A stretch of 64,000 bases of DNA from assembly GCF_021245805.1 (NCBI RefSeq), contig NZ_JAJJNF010000004.1, forward strand, positions 248,001-312,000, read 5' to 3'. Shown piece by piece: positions 17,276 to 27,113 of this stretch; position 1 is the stretch's first letter; each line of letters opens with the position of its first letter. The notes beneath the pieces are model-generated. The model saw only the letters and a list, made by a program, of their open reading frames with translations. It searched no databases and was not told the origin of the DNA. This DNA comes from Mangrovimonas futianensis (lineage in GTDB: Bacteria > Bacteroidota > Bacteroidia > Flavobacteriales > Flavobacteriaceae). A program made the translations under genes and the position numbers.

Positions 17276-19129
17276 TTACTCTACTAGTATAATTTCACTC
17301 TTGTCTGAAATCCCATTTTCATTAAAAGCTTCAATGGTAAAATAGTAAGGTGTATCTCTATCTAAACAACGCATAAAATGTTCATTGGTATCATAAACCA
17401 ACCAAGACTGGTACAATTTATCTGGAGCAATTCCCCAACGAATATTATATCCTTGTGCTCCATTTACCGCATTCCATTTAAGAGTTGCATCCCTTCTATC
17501 TTTTTCACGCTCAATATTAAATCCTTCAACCTTTTTGGGTTTTTCACCAAGACCCAAACCAAAAACTCGAAATTCTGACATAGCAAAATTGGCCCCCGGT
17601 ACTTTTATATTTTTATAACGAACAAACTTAGCCTGTACGGGGTCATCCAGTACGATGTATGCATTTGGAGCATCAATGTCACTTTGACTTCTATCAACCA
17701 TCGTTTGCCATTGCTCACCATCTTCTGACACCTCTATTACAAATTGATGTTTCAACCCTTCCGTACGGGTATAGATCCCTGTCTCGTAATCGTGAAAATT
17801 AAGTTGGAAAGCGTAAACTTTTCCCGGGTTTACCATTTCAATTTTAATCCATTGTTTATCGTCATTAGCTTCAGACACCCAAAACGTCTTTGGATTTTCA
17901 TCAGTAAATACTTTAGAAATTATTTCTCCCTTAGCATTAGTTTCTACAGGTAATTCTGTAACCTTTACTTCATCATCATTAGAAGTAAATTTCATGATTT
18001 GTTTTAAAGAGGAGGACACCGTAGCATCCCCTTTATAGGAAAGTAACATCCATCCGTTATGCTCTCCTGCTTTTGTAGGATGACTGGGGGCATATCTAGG
18101 ATAATCGCCATAGGACGTATTAGAGTACATCAAACCATCGGCATCAAAAAAGGTAGGAAACATACATAAACGGCGTTCCCATTGTGAATTTGAAGCCAAG
18201 GCCATTGTTGCAAAATGCCAATATTGTCCATTGGTTTGTTTTACGGTAATACCGTGTCCCGCCCCATTAGTAAAACCTCCAGGTTTGAAACTCATAGGGT
18301 TATTTTTCATGTATGTAAAAGGCCCTAGTGGTGTTTCACCCACATAAACTCCATCAGCATACACATTAAACTGGGTTCCAGGAGCTGCATATTGTAAATA
18401 GTATTTCCCGTTGTGTTTGGTCATGGAAGCTCCTTCCATATAACCTTCTTTCAAAGTAGGATGAAAATTATTTTCTCCAAATCGCTCCCAGCCATGTTCA
18501 TCTTCAACTAAGTTGATTAATTCTTTCCTGACTCCTGTTTCTAAAAAACGATCATCTCGATTCAGCATTTTCACCTGAATGGGGTGAACATTTGATGAGC
18601 CCCAATACAAATATGCTTTTCCATCATCATCTATGAATAATTCGGAATCTTGAATATTATTAGAAATGGAAGGAGTAGGTGTCCATTTTCCACTTTTAGG
18701 ATCATCAGTATAAAGGATACTACCATAGCCTGCGGGGTCTCCCGCAAAATATACTAAGGAATCTTTATAGTTGAAAGCTGTAGGAGCATTGCAACCCTCA
18801 AAGAACCATTGTTGTGGTTTAATAAACTTCCAATTTACCAAATCGGTTGAATGCCAATACCCAAATGATCGGGTTACGAACATATAATATTCGCCTTTAA
18901 ACTCAATAACTGCAGGATCGGCTCCCGAACGATATGATATATTCCTACTTGAATTGTAAACCATATAGGTATAATCAATATCTAATGGATTACAATAGGT
19001 CTCACTTTCTTTATTTAACTGCTCTTTTTTTCCAGAGTCAGAATTCGTCATTTGCTTTGATTCAGATTCCTCTTTACAGGAAGTAAAACCAATAAAAAAG
19101 ATTAGCGATATAATAGTTAAAACTCTCAT
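17276..19129 (-). CDS. GH43-like lipoprotein with discoidin and FN3-like domains (copy 1)
   Basis: The 617-residue lipoprotein (lipobox ending Cys18) has a five-bladed beta-propeller with the GH43/clan-F triad in the right order: Asp71 in SGADPAV (base), Asp161 in QDSELFIDDDGKAYLYWG (pKa modulator) and Glu232 in YMEGASMTKHNGKYY (acid). A discoidin/F5-8C carbohydrate-binding domain (about 385-525) and an FN3-like C-terminal domain (about 530-615) follow. A paralogue with the same architecture is encoded at 29343-31259. GH43 enzymes remove arabinose, xylose or galactose; the subfamily here is not recognised, so the sugar is unknown. The stop codon of the sulfatase gene overlaps its start by four bases. 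Confidence 0.82.
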   Translation of the reverse strand: MRVLTIISLIFFIGFTSCKEESESKQMTNSDSGKKEQLNKESETYCNPLDIDYTYMVYNSSRNISYRSGADPAVIEFKGEYYMFVTRSFGYWHSTDLVNWKFIKPQQWFFEGCNAPTAFNYKDSLVYFAGDPAGYGSILYTDDPKSGKWTPTPSISNNIQDSELFIDDDGKAYLYWGSSNVHPIQVKMLNRDDRFLETGVRKELINLVEDEHGWERFGENNFHPTLKEGYMEGASMTKHNGKYYLQYAAPGTQFNVYADGVYVGETPLGPFTYMKNNPMSFKPGGFTNGAGHGITVKQTNGQYWHFATMALASNSQWERRLCMFPTFFDADGLMYSNTSYGDYPRYAPSHPTKAGEHNGWMLLSYKGDATVSSSLKQIMKFTSNDDEVKVTELPVETNAKGEIISKVFTDENPKTFWVSEANDDKQWIKIEMVNPGKVYAFQLNFHDYETGIYTRTEGLKHQFVIEVSEDGEQWQTMVDRSQSDIDAPNAYIVLDDPVQAKFVRYKNIKVPGANFAMSEFRVFGLGLGEKPKKVEGFNIEREKDRRDATLKWNAVNGAQGYNIRWGIAPDKLYQSWLVYDTNEHFMRCLDRDTPYYFTIEAFNENGISDKSEIILVE

Positions 19130-20817
19130 GGTGTGTAATCTTTATCTTTTATAGGGTCATAAGCTGTTCCAGTATGACCTCTTAATTTTTCAAATTGTTT
19201 GTAAGCCCTCTCTACTTTTTCCTTTGGAGCTTGTTCCAACTCTTTTTCTGTGACTTGATATTGCTCTTCAAGTTCTGCCAGCCTTTTTCTTAATTGAGCT
19301 TCAATGGCATCATACTCTGGATTATCAATCTGATTATGAATTTCCTTTGGGTCTTCTTCTAAATCATATAACTCCCAGGTATCAATATCATCATAAAAAT
19401 GCATGAGCTTATAGCGATTGGTCCTTACCCCATAATGCTTTTTCACCATGTGAAATGCAGGATAATCATAGTAATGGTAATACACGGCATCCCTAAAATC
19501 TTCATCTTCCATGGAATTTTCCATTAAGGGCCTTAAGGATTTACCTTGCATATCATTTGGAATTTCAGCCCCTGCATAATCCAAAAATGTTTCAGCAAAA
19601 TCAAGGTTTTGTGTAAGAGCTGTCACTTCAGAACCTGCTTTGATATGGCCAGGATACTTCATCATCAAAGGCATTGCCAAAGATTCTTCATACATGTAGC
19701 GCTTATCAAACCACCCCTTTTCACCTAAATAAAATCCTTGATCGGTGGTATAAACTACAATGGTATTTTCCTCTAACCCATTTTCTTTAAGATAATCCAA
19801 AATTTCCCCAACTCCTTCATCAACTGAAGCAATCGTAGCCAAGTACTCTTGTAAAAATCGCTGCCCTTTATATTTTGCCAATTCCCTACCAGTCAAATTA
19901 GCATCATGAAACGCATCATTTTTGGAAGCATATGCTGAATCCCAAATTTTTCGTTGTTCAACTGTCATCCTATCAAAATCATTAGTCCATGGATTCCAAG
20001 CCAATTCAGGCTTTCCCTTTTCTTTGGTTAATTTTAAATCATGGCCCTCATAGGTGTCCTTATAAATGGTTTGAAGTTGTTCCTGAGAACCCAAGGATCC
20101 CTCATGATTCGTAAAATAGGTATCTGGAAGAGGGAACTTAATGGAATCGTATTTGTTTAAATGACGAATAGCTGGCATCCAATTTCTATGAGGCGCTTTG
20201 TGTTGAACCATTAGCATAAACGGTTGCCCCCCATCCTTAGCAGTCTTCATAAAATCTAGGGCTTGATTGGTAATAATGTCTGTTGCATAGCCAGGAATAT
20301 CCAAAGTATCAGCCGTTTTACCTTGTTCTCCTTGTTTTATAAAGGTGGGGTTGTAATAGTGCCCTTGATCTTCAAGAATGTTCCAATAGTCAAATCCTTG
20401 AGGCAATCCATTTAAGTGCCATTTTCCAACTAACCCCGTTTTATAACCCTCTTTTTGAAGCATTTTTGGAAAGGTCGGTTGGCTACCATCAAAACTTTCT
20501 CCATTCATCCTAAACCCATTGATGTGGCTAAACTTACCTGTTAAAACTACCGCTCTACTTGGTCCACACAACGAATTGGTACAAAAATTATTTTTAAACA
20601 ACACGCCTTCATCTGCAATTCGGTCAATATTTGGCGTGGGAGCCAACTTTCCAATAGGATGACCATATGCACTGATGGCTTGTTCGGCATGGTCATCTGC
20701 CATAATGTAAACGATATTAGGTCTTTTGGCTTCTTTCTGCTCAGGCTTTTCGTCTTCTTTTTGTTTACAACTTTGACCTATAAGTATTAAACAAATTAGG
20801 TATACAATATGTTTCAT
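19126..20817 (-). CDS. S1-family sulfatase lipoprotein
   Basis: The 563-residue lipoprotein (lipobox ending Cys17) has the S1 formylglycine-sulfatase plan: metal-binding Asp41-Asp42 in YIMADDHA, the active-site signature SLCGPSRAVVLTG with Cys84 to be converted to formylglycine, the GKWHL motif near residue 130, HKAPHRNW near 208 and the metal site YTTDQGFYLGEKGW near 359. All key residues are present. It resembles the branch of S1 that includes GlcNAc-6-sulfatase-like enzymes, but the sugar cannot be assigned. The maturation enzyme is not encoded in this window. Its presence implies that the PUL substrate carries, or co-occurs with, sulfate esters. Confidence 0.9.
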   Translation of the reverse strand: MKHIVYLICLILIGQSCKQKEDEKPEQKEAKRPNIVYIMADDHAEQAISAYGHPIGKLAPTPNIDRIADEGVLFKNNFCTNSLCGPSRAVVLTGKFSHINGFRMNGESFDGSQPTFPKMLQKEGYKTGLVGKWHLNGLPQGFDYWNILEDQGHYYNPTFIKQGEQGKTADTLDIPGYATDIITNQALDFMKTAKDGGQPFMLMVQHKAPHRNWMPAIRHLNKYDSIKFPLPDTYFTNHEGSLGSQEQLQTIYKDTYEGHDLKLTKEKGKPELAWNPWTNDFDRMTVEQRKIWDSAYASKNDAFHDANLTGRELAKYKGQRFLQEYLATIASVDEGVGEILDYLKENGLEENTIVVYTTDQGFYLGEKGWFDKRYMYEESLAMPLMMKYPGHIKAGSEVTALTQNLDFAETFLDYAGAEIPNDMQGKSLRPLMENSMEDEDFRDAVYYHYYDYPAFHMVKKHYGVRTNRYKLMHFYDDIDTWELYDLEEDPKEIHNQIDNPEYDAIEAQLRKRLAELEEQYQVTEKELEQAPKEKVERAYKQFEKLRGHTGTAYDPIKDKDYTP

Positions 20818-21701
20818 TAGGATTTAGTTTTAATAATGGTTGTTTGAATAACCTCATCATTAATCATCGTTCTTTGAAAAAAATTGAAGACCTTATCCAA
20901 CTCCTCATAAGGAATTCGTGAAATTTCATGCTTCCCTCCTTTAACAATGTTAAAATAATATGAGGTTTCAAAGTCTTCTAACTTATCTACAATCACCTTT
21001 GCTCCATCCAGAAATAAATAACCAGGCTTCTCTGGATCACAAAAGTGATGTGGCGCCGATGCAAATGGCACTAAGTTATCTTCTGTGCCATGGTAAAAGA
21101 CACTAGGTATGGCATTCTCTTTTGTTATGTATTCAGCATTTACAATAGCCCCAGCACATGAAAACATGCCTGCAAATTGAACCTGCTTATATTTCTCTAA
21201 ATTATCTGCAAAATGCTCTTTCATAAACACCGCGTTCAAAGTGCCCTCTGCCCCAGCGCTACTTCCTCCAGCAATAAGGAGCTTGGTGTCGACATGCAAT
21301 TGATTAGAATTGGAAACCACAAAGGCTGCTGCATCTAAATAATCAATAGCTGCTTGTTTAAAAACCTCCAGTTTATCCTCTTTAGTACAATCGCAACCGA
21401 ATCCTGTTTTGGTACCTTTTCTAAGTAACCTATAAGAAATAGAAATACCAATATATCCATGCTGTGCGGCATATTGGCAAAGTTCTGCATCATCTTTAAA
21501 ATCTCTAGAACCCACAGAAAATCCACCCCCATGCATCCATAACAATGTTGGTAGTTTATCCCCTGCCTTAATATTCTCTGGAGTATAAACATCCAGTTTT
21601 AAAGTATCCTTTCCTTTAATAGAATAGGTATAAGTTGTTTTGGTTTGTGCGGTTGCATATACACCAAGAAATAAGAAAAGTGCAATAGTTAAAACTCTCA
21701 T
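20817..21701 (-). CDS. Secreted alpha/beta-hydrolase esterase
   Basis: The 294-residue protein has a signal peptide (about 1-19, YATAQ) and an esterase fold: oxyanion-hole HGGGF (57-61), nucleophile elbow GGSSAG with Ser148, and a late GGKHEI histidine. The layout is that of carboxylesterase/BD-FAE-like enzymes that remove acetyl or aryl esters from glycans. Its first six residues (MRVLTI) and the 17 bases around its start are identical to those of the GH43-like gene at 19129. It starts next to the GH2 stop codon and its own stop codon abuts the sulfatase start, so it is transcribed with them. Confidence 0.85.
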   Translation of the reverse strand: MRVLTIALFLFLGVYATAQTKTTYTYSIKGKDTLKLDVYTPENIKAGDKLPTLLWMHGGGFSVGSRDFKDDAELCQYAAQHGYIGISISYRLLRKGTKTGFGCDCTKEDKLEVFKQAAIDYLDAAAFVVSNSNQLHVDTKLLIAGGSSAGAEGTLNAVFMKEHFADNLEKYKQVQFAGMFSCAGAIVNAEYITKENAIPSVFYHGTEDNLVPFASAPHHFCDPEKPGYLFLDGAKVIVDKLEDFETSYYFNIVKGGKHEISRIPYEELDKVFNFFQRTMINDEVIQTTIIKTKS

Positions 21702-24263
21702 TTAATTAATTTTTTTTATTAAAATGCCACTTAGGACGGGTTTACCTTCTACTGGTTTTAAAGTGATCTTAAGACCTTCATTCTTCGGAATAAGGATATT
21801 TGATATGATACTAACTCCATATTTTTCTGGATATTCTGAAGCCAGGTTGACATTTTTCTGAACCAAATGCCCATTAAGATATATGTCAAATATGCGACGG
21901 TTTGCTACTTCAACATCCTCAGCAGATTGGGTCAAGTTATAAATGTTTTGAGTGGGTTTCATTTTTGGTTCAGCAAAAAACAAACTTACTTGATATTCAC
22001 CGCTAGGTATATCTACCTTATAATCGGTACATCCTTCTAACATGGTTTGAAACAAGGGGTCTGATGTGGTGTTTCTAACATTAAACGGAACGCCTTGATT
22101 TTTATCCTTGGTCATACCATAAGGGGCTCCACTCAGATAACCATATCCAGGGGTTTGATATGTCTGGTCTGGTACAAATGTGAGATTTCGTTCTTGATCA
22201 TGAAAATAAAAATGTCCCCCAACATTAATCCCAAACTGATCAAAGTTTTTAAAATCTAAGGTCTCTAATTTATGAACTGAAACCACTTTTTCTACAGAAG
22301 AATTACCGGCCTCTAACCTCAATATGTTTTCACCATCTCGAAAAGGAACTTCCACGCTTGCTGCCCCATTTTCAAATGAAATTTCACCCAAGTTTATTCC
22401 ATTTACATAAACCATCCCTTTAGGTTGATTTGAATACACTTGAATAGGATAAGTTTCATCTTGAAACAAGGTTAGTCCCGACAAGAAATCAGTTGCGATA
22501 TATACAAAAGGTTCTCTTTTATCTAAAACTGATTTATACCAGAAATAAATATCCTTTGGAGTTCTATCGTATTGCACTAATCCTTTTTGATTGACGTGCG
22601 GTATGGCGTCTCCTCGAAATTCTGAACCAAAATCTGCAAAATTCCACGCTGTCATTCCTGTCATAAAAGGTCGTTCCTGAATCTGTTTTACATAGGATTG
22701 ATGCAACTTAAATTGGTAATCTGTTGAGAAATCAAACTTTTTGGGGGTTTTTGTAAAAATGCGAACATCGGCTCCAGGACCGTATTCAGAAAGTAACATG
22801 GAACGTTTTGGAAACCGTTGGTGCTGTTCATCTAAAAATGAACCTAAGTCTTTTATCTCAGCATCGTACCATCCAAAATACAGGTTCCAACCTAAAACCA
22901 TTGGTAGATCTGCAATGCCTGTTTCATTATAGATTTCATTTAAATGGCAAGCCATAACGGTTAATCTATTTGGCGCTAACTCACGAGTCAAATTCTCCAA
23001 TTGATTGGCTAATTTAAGTGTGGTTGATTTGAGTGCAGTTCGTTCCTCTTCAGAGTATTTATCAAACACCATACGAATGAAAATTTCATTCATATACCCA
23101 AACATCACCACCGAAGGATAATTATAATATTGTTTAATATGCTCCTTTTGCATGTTGATACAAACATCAAAAAACTCAGGAGAGTCTGTTACTTTATTAA
23201 CGATGGGGATTTCAGTCCAGACTAAAATTCCCAGCTCATCACATAGCTTATACAAATCCCGATGATGGGGGTAGTGAGCAAACCGTATAACATTCCCTCC
23301 CATATTTTTAATGAGATAAATGTCCTTTTCCTGAAGCTCAATAGGAACCGCATTACCTAAACCTTGAAAATCTTGATGTCTATTGACTCCTATTAATTTA
23401 ATCGGCTTCCCATTTAAAAAGAATCCTTTATCAGGATCCACAGATGTCCATCTAAAACCTACATGAGAATGCTTTGTTTCTAACACTTCCCCATGAGCAT
23501 CTTTTAATTTTAGAACAAGGTCATATAAATAGGGTTGCTCTGGCGACCACAGCTTTGGCTGATAAACCAAAGGCAGTTTTACTTTAAATTCATTGGATGA
23601 TTCTGCCGGTAATTTGAAAGATTCTGTGCGGCTTTTTACTAATTCACCATTGGCATCCAATAATTCCATATGCAGAGATACTTCAGAATTTGTATTGGAG
23701 GTATTATCTAATATTGAAGAAACTTCAACCCCAGCCTTTTCATTTGACACTTCATAATAATCGACATAGAACCCTTCCGAAGCAAAATCATTAAAACTAA
23801 AATGTTGCTTTGGTAAAGAAATGAGTTCAACCTCCCGATAAATCCCTCCATAAAAGGTAAAATCGGCATTTAAAGGTGGGATGTTCTCATTATGAGAGTT
23901 GTCAACTGTAACTTCAATAAGATTATATTCCCCAAATTTAATGAATGGTGTGATATTAAAATTAAATGCTGTATATCCTCCTTTGTGATTACCAATCAAC
24001 GTACCATTTACGTAAACGGTAGCCTCTTGATTGACGGCATTGAATTTTAGAAATTGAATTTCATCCTTTTCCTCTACAGGAATATAAATTTGTTTTTTAT
24101 AATATCCTTGACCTCTCCTATAACCAGGGTAATCATCAAAAGCATCTTCAAGATTCCATGTGTGTGGTAAATTAATGGTTTCCCAAGTATTGTGATCCTC
24201 TGAAAATTGCCAGCCAGAGTTTATGGTTTGCGTTTGGCAAAAGAAAACATCACAGCAAAACAA
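21702..24263 (-). CDS. GH2 beta-glycosidase with malectin-like C-terminus; start uncertain
   Basis: The frame holds a GH2 enzyme (beta-galactosidase/glucuronidase type): N-terminal sugar-binding sandwich, immunoglobulin-like domain, TIM barrel with the acid/base Glu in FGYMNEIF and nucleophile Glu in LLSEYGPGADVR, then a beta-rich region and a malectin-like domain (about 700-850, VGGHFYFHD). The start is odd. No ATG is in frame: the TTG at 24263 would cut into the signal peptide, while the frame stays open to a stop at 24330-24332 and encodes a better signal (KFKLPSGKNVTASILLLALF). A start such as ATT at 24323 or ATA at 24329, or a lost ATG, is likely. Confidence 0.85.
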   Translation of the reverse strand: MFCCDVFFCQTQTINSGWQFSEDHNTWETINLPHTWNLEDAFDDYPGYRRGQGYYKKQIYIPVEEKDEIQFLKFNAVNQEATVYVNGTLIGNHKGGYTAFNFNITPFIKFGEYNLIEVTVDNSHNENIPPLNADFTFYGGIYREVELISLPKQHFSFNDFASEGFYVDYYEVSNEKAGVEVSSILDNTSNTNSEVSLHMELLDANGELVKSRTESFKLPAESSNEFKVKLPLVYQPKLWSPEQPYLYDLVLKLKDAHGEVLETKHSHVGFRWTSVDPDKGFFLNGKPIKLIGVNRHQDFQGLGNAVPIELQEKDIYLIKNMGGNVIRFAHYPHHRDLYKLCDELGILVWTEIPIVNKVTDSPEFFDVCINMQKEHIKQYYNYPSVVMFGYMNEIFIRMVFDKYSEEERTALKSTTLKLANQLENLTRELAPNRLTVMACHLNEIYNETGIADLPMVLGWNLYFGWYDAEIKDLGSFLDEQHQRFPKRSMLLSEYGPGADVRIFTKTPKKFDFSTDYQFKLHQSYVKQIQERPFMTGMTAWNFADFGSEFRGDAIPHVNQKGLVQYDRTPKDIYFWYKSVLDKREPFVYIATDFLSGLTLFQDETYPIQVYSNQPKGMVYVNGINLGEISFENGAASVEVPFRDGENILRLEAGNSSVEKVVSVHKLETLDFKNFDQFGINVGGHFYFHDQERNLTFVPDQTYQTPGYGYLSGAPYGMTKDKNQGVPFNVRNTTSDPLFQTMLEGCTDYKVDIPSGEYQVSLFFAEPKMKPTQNIYNLTQSAEDVEVANRRIFDIYLNGHLVQKNVNLASEYPEKYGVSIISNILIPKNEGLKITLKPVEGKPVLSGILIKKIN

Positions 24264-24334
24264 CGCTAATAATAGGATGCTTGCTGTAACGTTTTTGCCA
24301 GATGGTAATTTAAATTTGATAATAAATATTTAAG

Positions 24335-25252
24335 TTATTTCAATATCAATTTAGTGGTTTGTTCGCTATCGTTTACTTGCATTCTAAGGAAATAAACTCC
24401 TGAACTGATTTGCTGATTATCATATCTATCCCAGGTAAATTGGAAATTCCCTGCAGGTTGCTGTGCATCTAGAAGTTTAGAAACCAAACTACCGTTTATA
24501 TTATAAATTTCCATTTTAACTTGAGAAGATTCTTTCAAATCCATTCTTACCTCCAAAATATCAGTAACTGGATTTGGATACAAACTCAACATATTTTTTA
24601 ATTTAAAATCGCTTACAGAAAGGGGCGCATCAGATTTAATAATCTCAATTGCTCCTAAGTAATAAAACCCGAAACTATTGTCATTGTTTGGTCCAGGCTC
24701 TGCTGTGAATGTTATTTCTCCACTTCCGTTTGGCTGAATGTTCATAGCATCTGCTGTATTTGCCGTATTATTGGAAGTGTTCAACGCAACTACTTCTGTT
24801 GTAGAACCTGCAACTGTATATTGAGTTTCCCTGTTATCGCTTACCCCATTTCTTGAAGCAAAAATCGAAAATGAGTAATAAAAAGAGGGGTCTAATCCAG
24901 TTAGAGTAAAACCTCCTGTAGCCTCTAAACTTCCATTAAAAGTAGACGTTTCACCAAAAAAACTATCTGCGGCTGCTGATGAAGGAAACGGCAAAGAAGC
25001 ATCTGGGGTCGGATTTCCTGCTGTATTAACCGTATCAAAAGCATCATCAATGGTTAAAGTAACTCCAGTACTAGCCCCATTCGAGTCTATTAAAACACCT
25101 GAAAGCCCATCAGCATCTACTGCATTTGCTACTGAAAAGTTGTTCCAATTACCCTCAGTTTCATTCGTTGTAATACCAAAATCAATGTATGTATATTCCT
25201 GAGCGAAGGAAATACAAGAAAATAAAGCGAAAATAAATGTAATTTTTTTCAT
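24335..25252 (-). CDS. T9SS-secreted stand-alone carbohydrate-binding-like protein
   Basis: The 305-residue protein has a signal peptide (1-17), one beta-rich domain (about 18-208) and a T9SS type A sorting domain (about 225-305, with LSLYPNPVTDILEV and a Lys-rich end). The first domain closely matches residues 18-208 of the SGNH protein encoded immediately upstream: shared blocks include GNWNNF/I, PFPSSA, DSFFGET, GGFTL, YYSFS, GVSDNRET, NIQPNGSGEI, TAEPGPNN and SFGFYYLGA. I do not recognise the domain. With no catalytic motif, a glycan-binding role at the cell surface or in the medium is the best guess. It is seven bases from its paralogue. Confidence 0.8.
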   Translation of the reverse strand: MKKITFIFALFSCISFAQEYTYIDFGITTNETEGNWNNFSVANAVDADGLSGVLIDSNGASTGVTLTIDDAFDTVNTAGNPTPDASLPFPSSAAADSFFGETSTFNGSLEATGGFTLTGLDPSFYYSFSIFASRNGVSDNRETQYTVAGSTTEVVALNTSNNTANTADAMNIQPNGSGEITFTAEPGPNNDNSFGFYYLGAIEIIKSDAPLSVSDFKLKNMLSLYPNPVTDILEVRMDLKESSQVKMEIYNINGSLVSKLLDAQQPAGNFQFTWDRYDNQQISSGVYFLRMQVNDSEQTTKLILK

Positions 25253-25258
25253 AATTCA

Positions 25259-27088
25259 TTAATTTAAAATTAGACGTTTGGTTAAAGACTTATCATTATT
25301 GGTTATAGTCATGAGATACACCCCATTTTCAAGATTCCCTCTAGACCAAGAAATTTTATGATTTGAAATTTGATGGTTACCGTCATAAACTCTTGAGCCT
25401 AGAAGGTCATAAACTTGAATATTGGCTTGATTTCCCACAAATTCGCTGTTGCTTATAGTACAGGTTTCACTCACCGGATTAGGGAATAATTTAAATTCTG
25501 TGCTAAATAAAAATTCTTCAACACTCAAAGCATTTTGTACTGCAGTATGCACTCCTTTACCTAGTACTCTTTCAAAAAGAATAAAATGGGCATCATCATT
25601 CATATGAATTCCATCCCCAGAATCGTATTCAGATAAAATACCATTGCCATCGGCTTCTCCTAAATCAGTCCAAAAGTCAATCGTATTTTCCCCATACATG
25701 GTATATGTCTCATCTATCATATCCAATTGAATATTTAAGTTGGTGGTATTTGATCCAAAATCTCTTGGTTGTGGTGTCGTTACCCAAAGTGGAATATTAG
25801 CATTTGCTGCCACGTCACTTATCAGACCATAGTTATACAATTGGTCAGCTACCGGGTAGCCACTAGCGGCGTCATTTGATGGAAGGTTGATAATAATTCC
25901 ACCTGCTTCCAGTTCGACAGCCTTTGATATGTTTCGTTCCACATCGATGGTTCTATTAACTCCCGCAGGAATTGGTGTCCCAGTTGGCAAAATATTGTAT
26001 GTAGCAAATCCACCTAATGCCAAATTAACCACCTCAAATCTGGTATCCATTTCCGTGAGATAGGTGTTATATCTCCACACCCATGCATTATTAAGATCGG
26101 AAGGACCTGTTCCGGCCGCTGTTGAGGAACCAAGCACTATAATTCTATAAACTTCTCCCTCATTAGGGATTACCTCAAAAACATTTTCACTTGTATCAGT
26201 TAAACCTTCTCCCGAAATTCGAACCAAACATTCAGTTGAAATTTCATCAGGAACTACCATATCATAATGTTGCGCTGAACCTACTGCCGTTGCTATAGTA
26301 GACCATGTGGCACCATTATCTGAAGAAAATTCTATCAGCATATCAGGAACTGATATACTAGTCCATTTAACTCTCACAGTCTTTCCAACTTCCCATAGAT
26401 GACCTCCATTAGGATAATTAAGAGCCAGTTCAGGGTCAGGAGTGGTATCTGAAATTGGTGTTTCACTAACAATCAACTGTACTGCCCCTAAATAATAAAA
26501 CCCGAAACTATTATTGTTATTTGGGCCCGGCTCTGCGGTCAATACAATCTCCCCACTTCCGTTAGGTTGAATATTCAAAATATTGGCCGTATTCGTCGTG
26601 TTATTGGCTGGGTTTAATGCTTGAGAATCTGTAGTTACACCTTCCACAGTATACAACGTTTCACGATTATCACTCACTCCAGATCTTGAGCTAAAAACGG
26701 AAAAAGAATAATATAGGGCAGGATCCAAATTAGACAATGTAAAACCGCCTGACGGATTCACATTACCATTAAATCCCGATTCTGTTTCCCCAAAGAAACT
26801 ATCCATTGATGCCGAAGAAGGAAAAGGCAAAGCCCCATTAGGACTTGATGTCCCGTTGGAATTAATATGGTCAAAAGAATCGGTGAGCGTAAACAGGACT
26901 CCCATATCAGCACCTGAGTCATCTATCAAGTTTGCTGTAAGGCCTTCTTCGTTCTGTGAAGAAACCACTATGTTATTCCAATTGCCAGAAGTTGTGTTGG
27001 ATGAACCTCCAAAATCTATGTAGGCATATTGTTGAGCAAAACCAACATAGCCTATCATAATTAATAAAAAAAGTAATAGTCTCTTCAT
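25259..27088 (-). CDS. T9SS-secreted SGNH hydrolase with novel N-terminal domain
   Basis: The 609-residue protein contains, in order, a signal peptide (1-19), the same unassigned domain as its neighbour (20-208), an Ig-like/KRE9-type domain (about 222-308, YPNGGHLWEVGKTVRVKW), an SGNH/GDSL hydrolase domain (about 312-535) with nucleophile region VLGSSTAAGTG (Ser322), an LPSNDA block and the DGIHMN Asp-His dyad, and a T9SS type A sorting domain (about 545-609, LFPNPVSETCTIS). SGNH enzymes remove acetyl and other acyl esters. Because it is a T9SS cargo it should be displayed outside the cell and act before import. Confidence 0.86.
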   Translation of the reverse strand: MKRLLLFLLIMIGYVGFAQQYAYIDFGGSSNTTSGNWNNIVVSSQNEEGLTANLIDDSGADMGVLFTLTDSFDHINSNGTSSPNGALPFPSSASMDSFFGETESGFNGNVNPSGGFTLSNLDPALYYSFSVFSSRSGVSDNRETLYTVEGVTTDSQALNPANNTTNTANILNIQPNGSGEIVLTAEPGPNNNNSFGFYYLGAVQLIVSETPISDTTPDPELALNYPNGGHLWEVGKTVRVKWTSISVPDMLIEFSSDNGATWSTIATAVGSAQHYDMVVPDEISTECLVRISGEGLTDTSENVFEVIPNEGEVYRIIVLGSSTAAGTGPSDLNNAWVWRYNTYLTEMDTRFEVVNLALGGFATYNILPTGTPIPAGVNRTIDVERNISKAVELEAGGIIINLPSNDAASGYPVADQLYNYGLISDVAANANIPLWVTTPQPRDFGSNTTNLNIQLDMIDETYTMYGENTIDFWTDLGEADGNGILSEYDSGDGIHMNDDAHFILFERVLGKGVHTAVQNALSVEEFLFSTEFKLFPNPVSETCTISNSEFVGNQANIQVYDLLGSRVYDGNHQISNHKISWSRGNLENGVYLMTITNNDKSLTKRLILN

Positions 27089-27113
27089 AATTATAAAATT
27101 TAATTTGTGTGTA

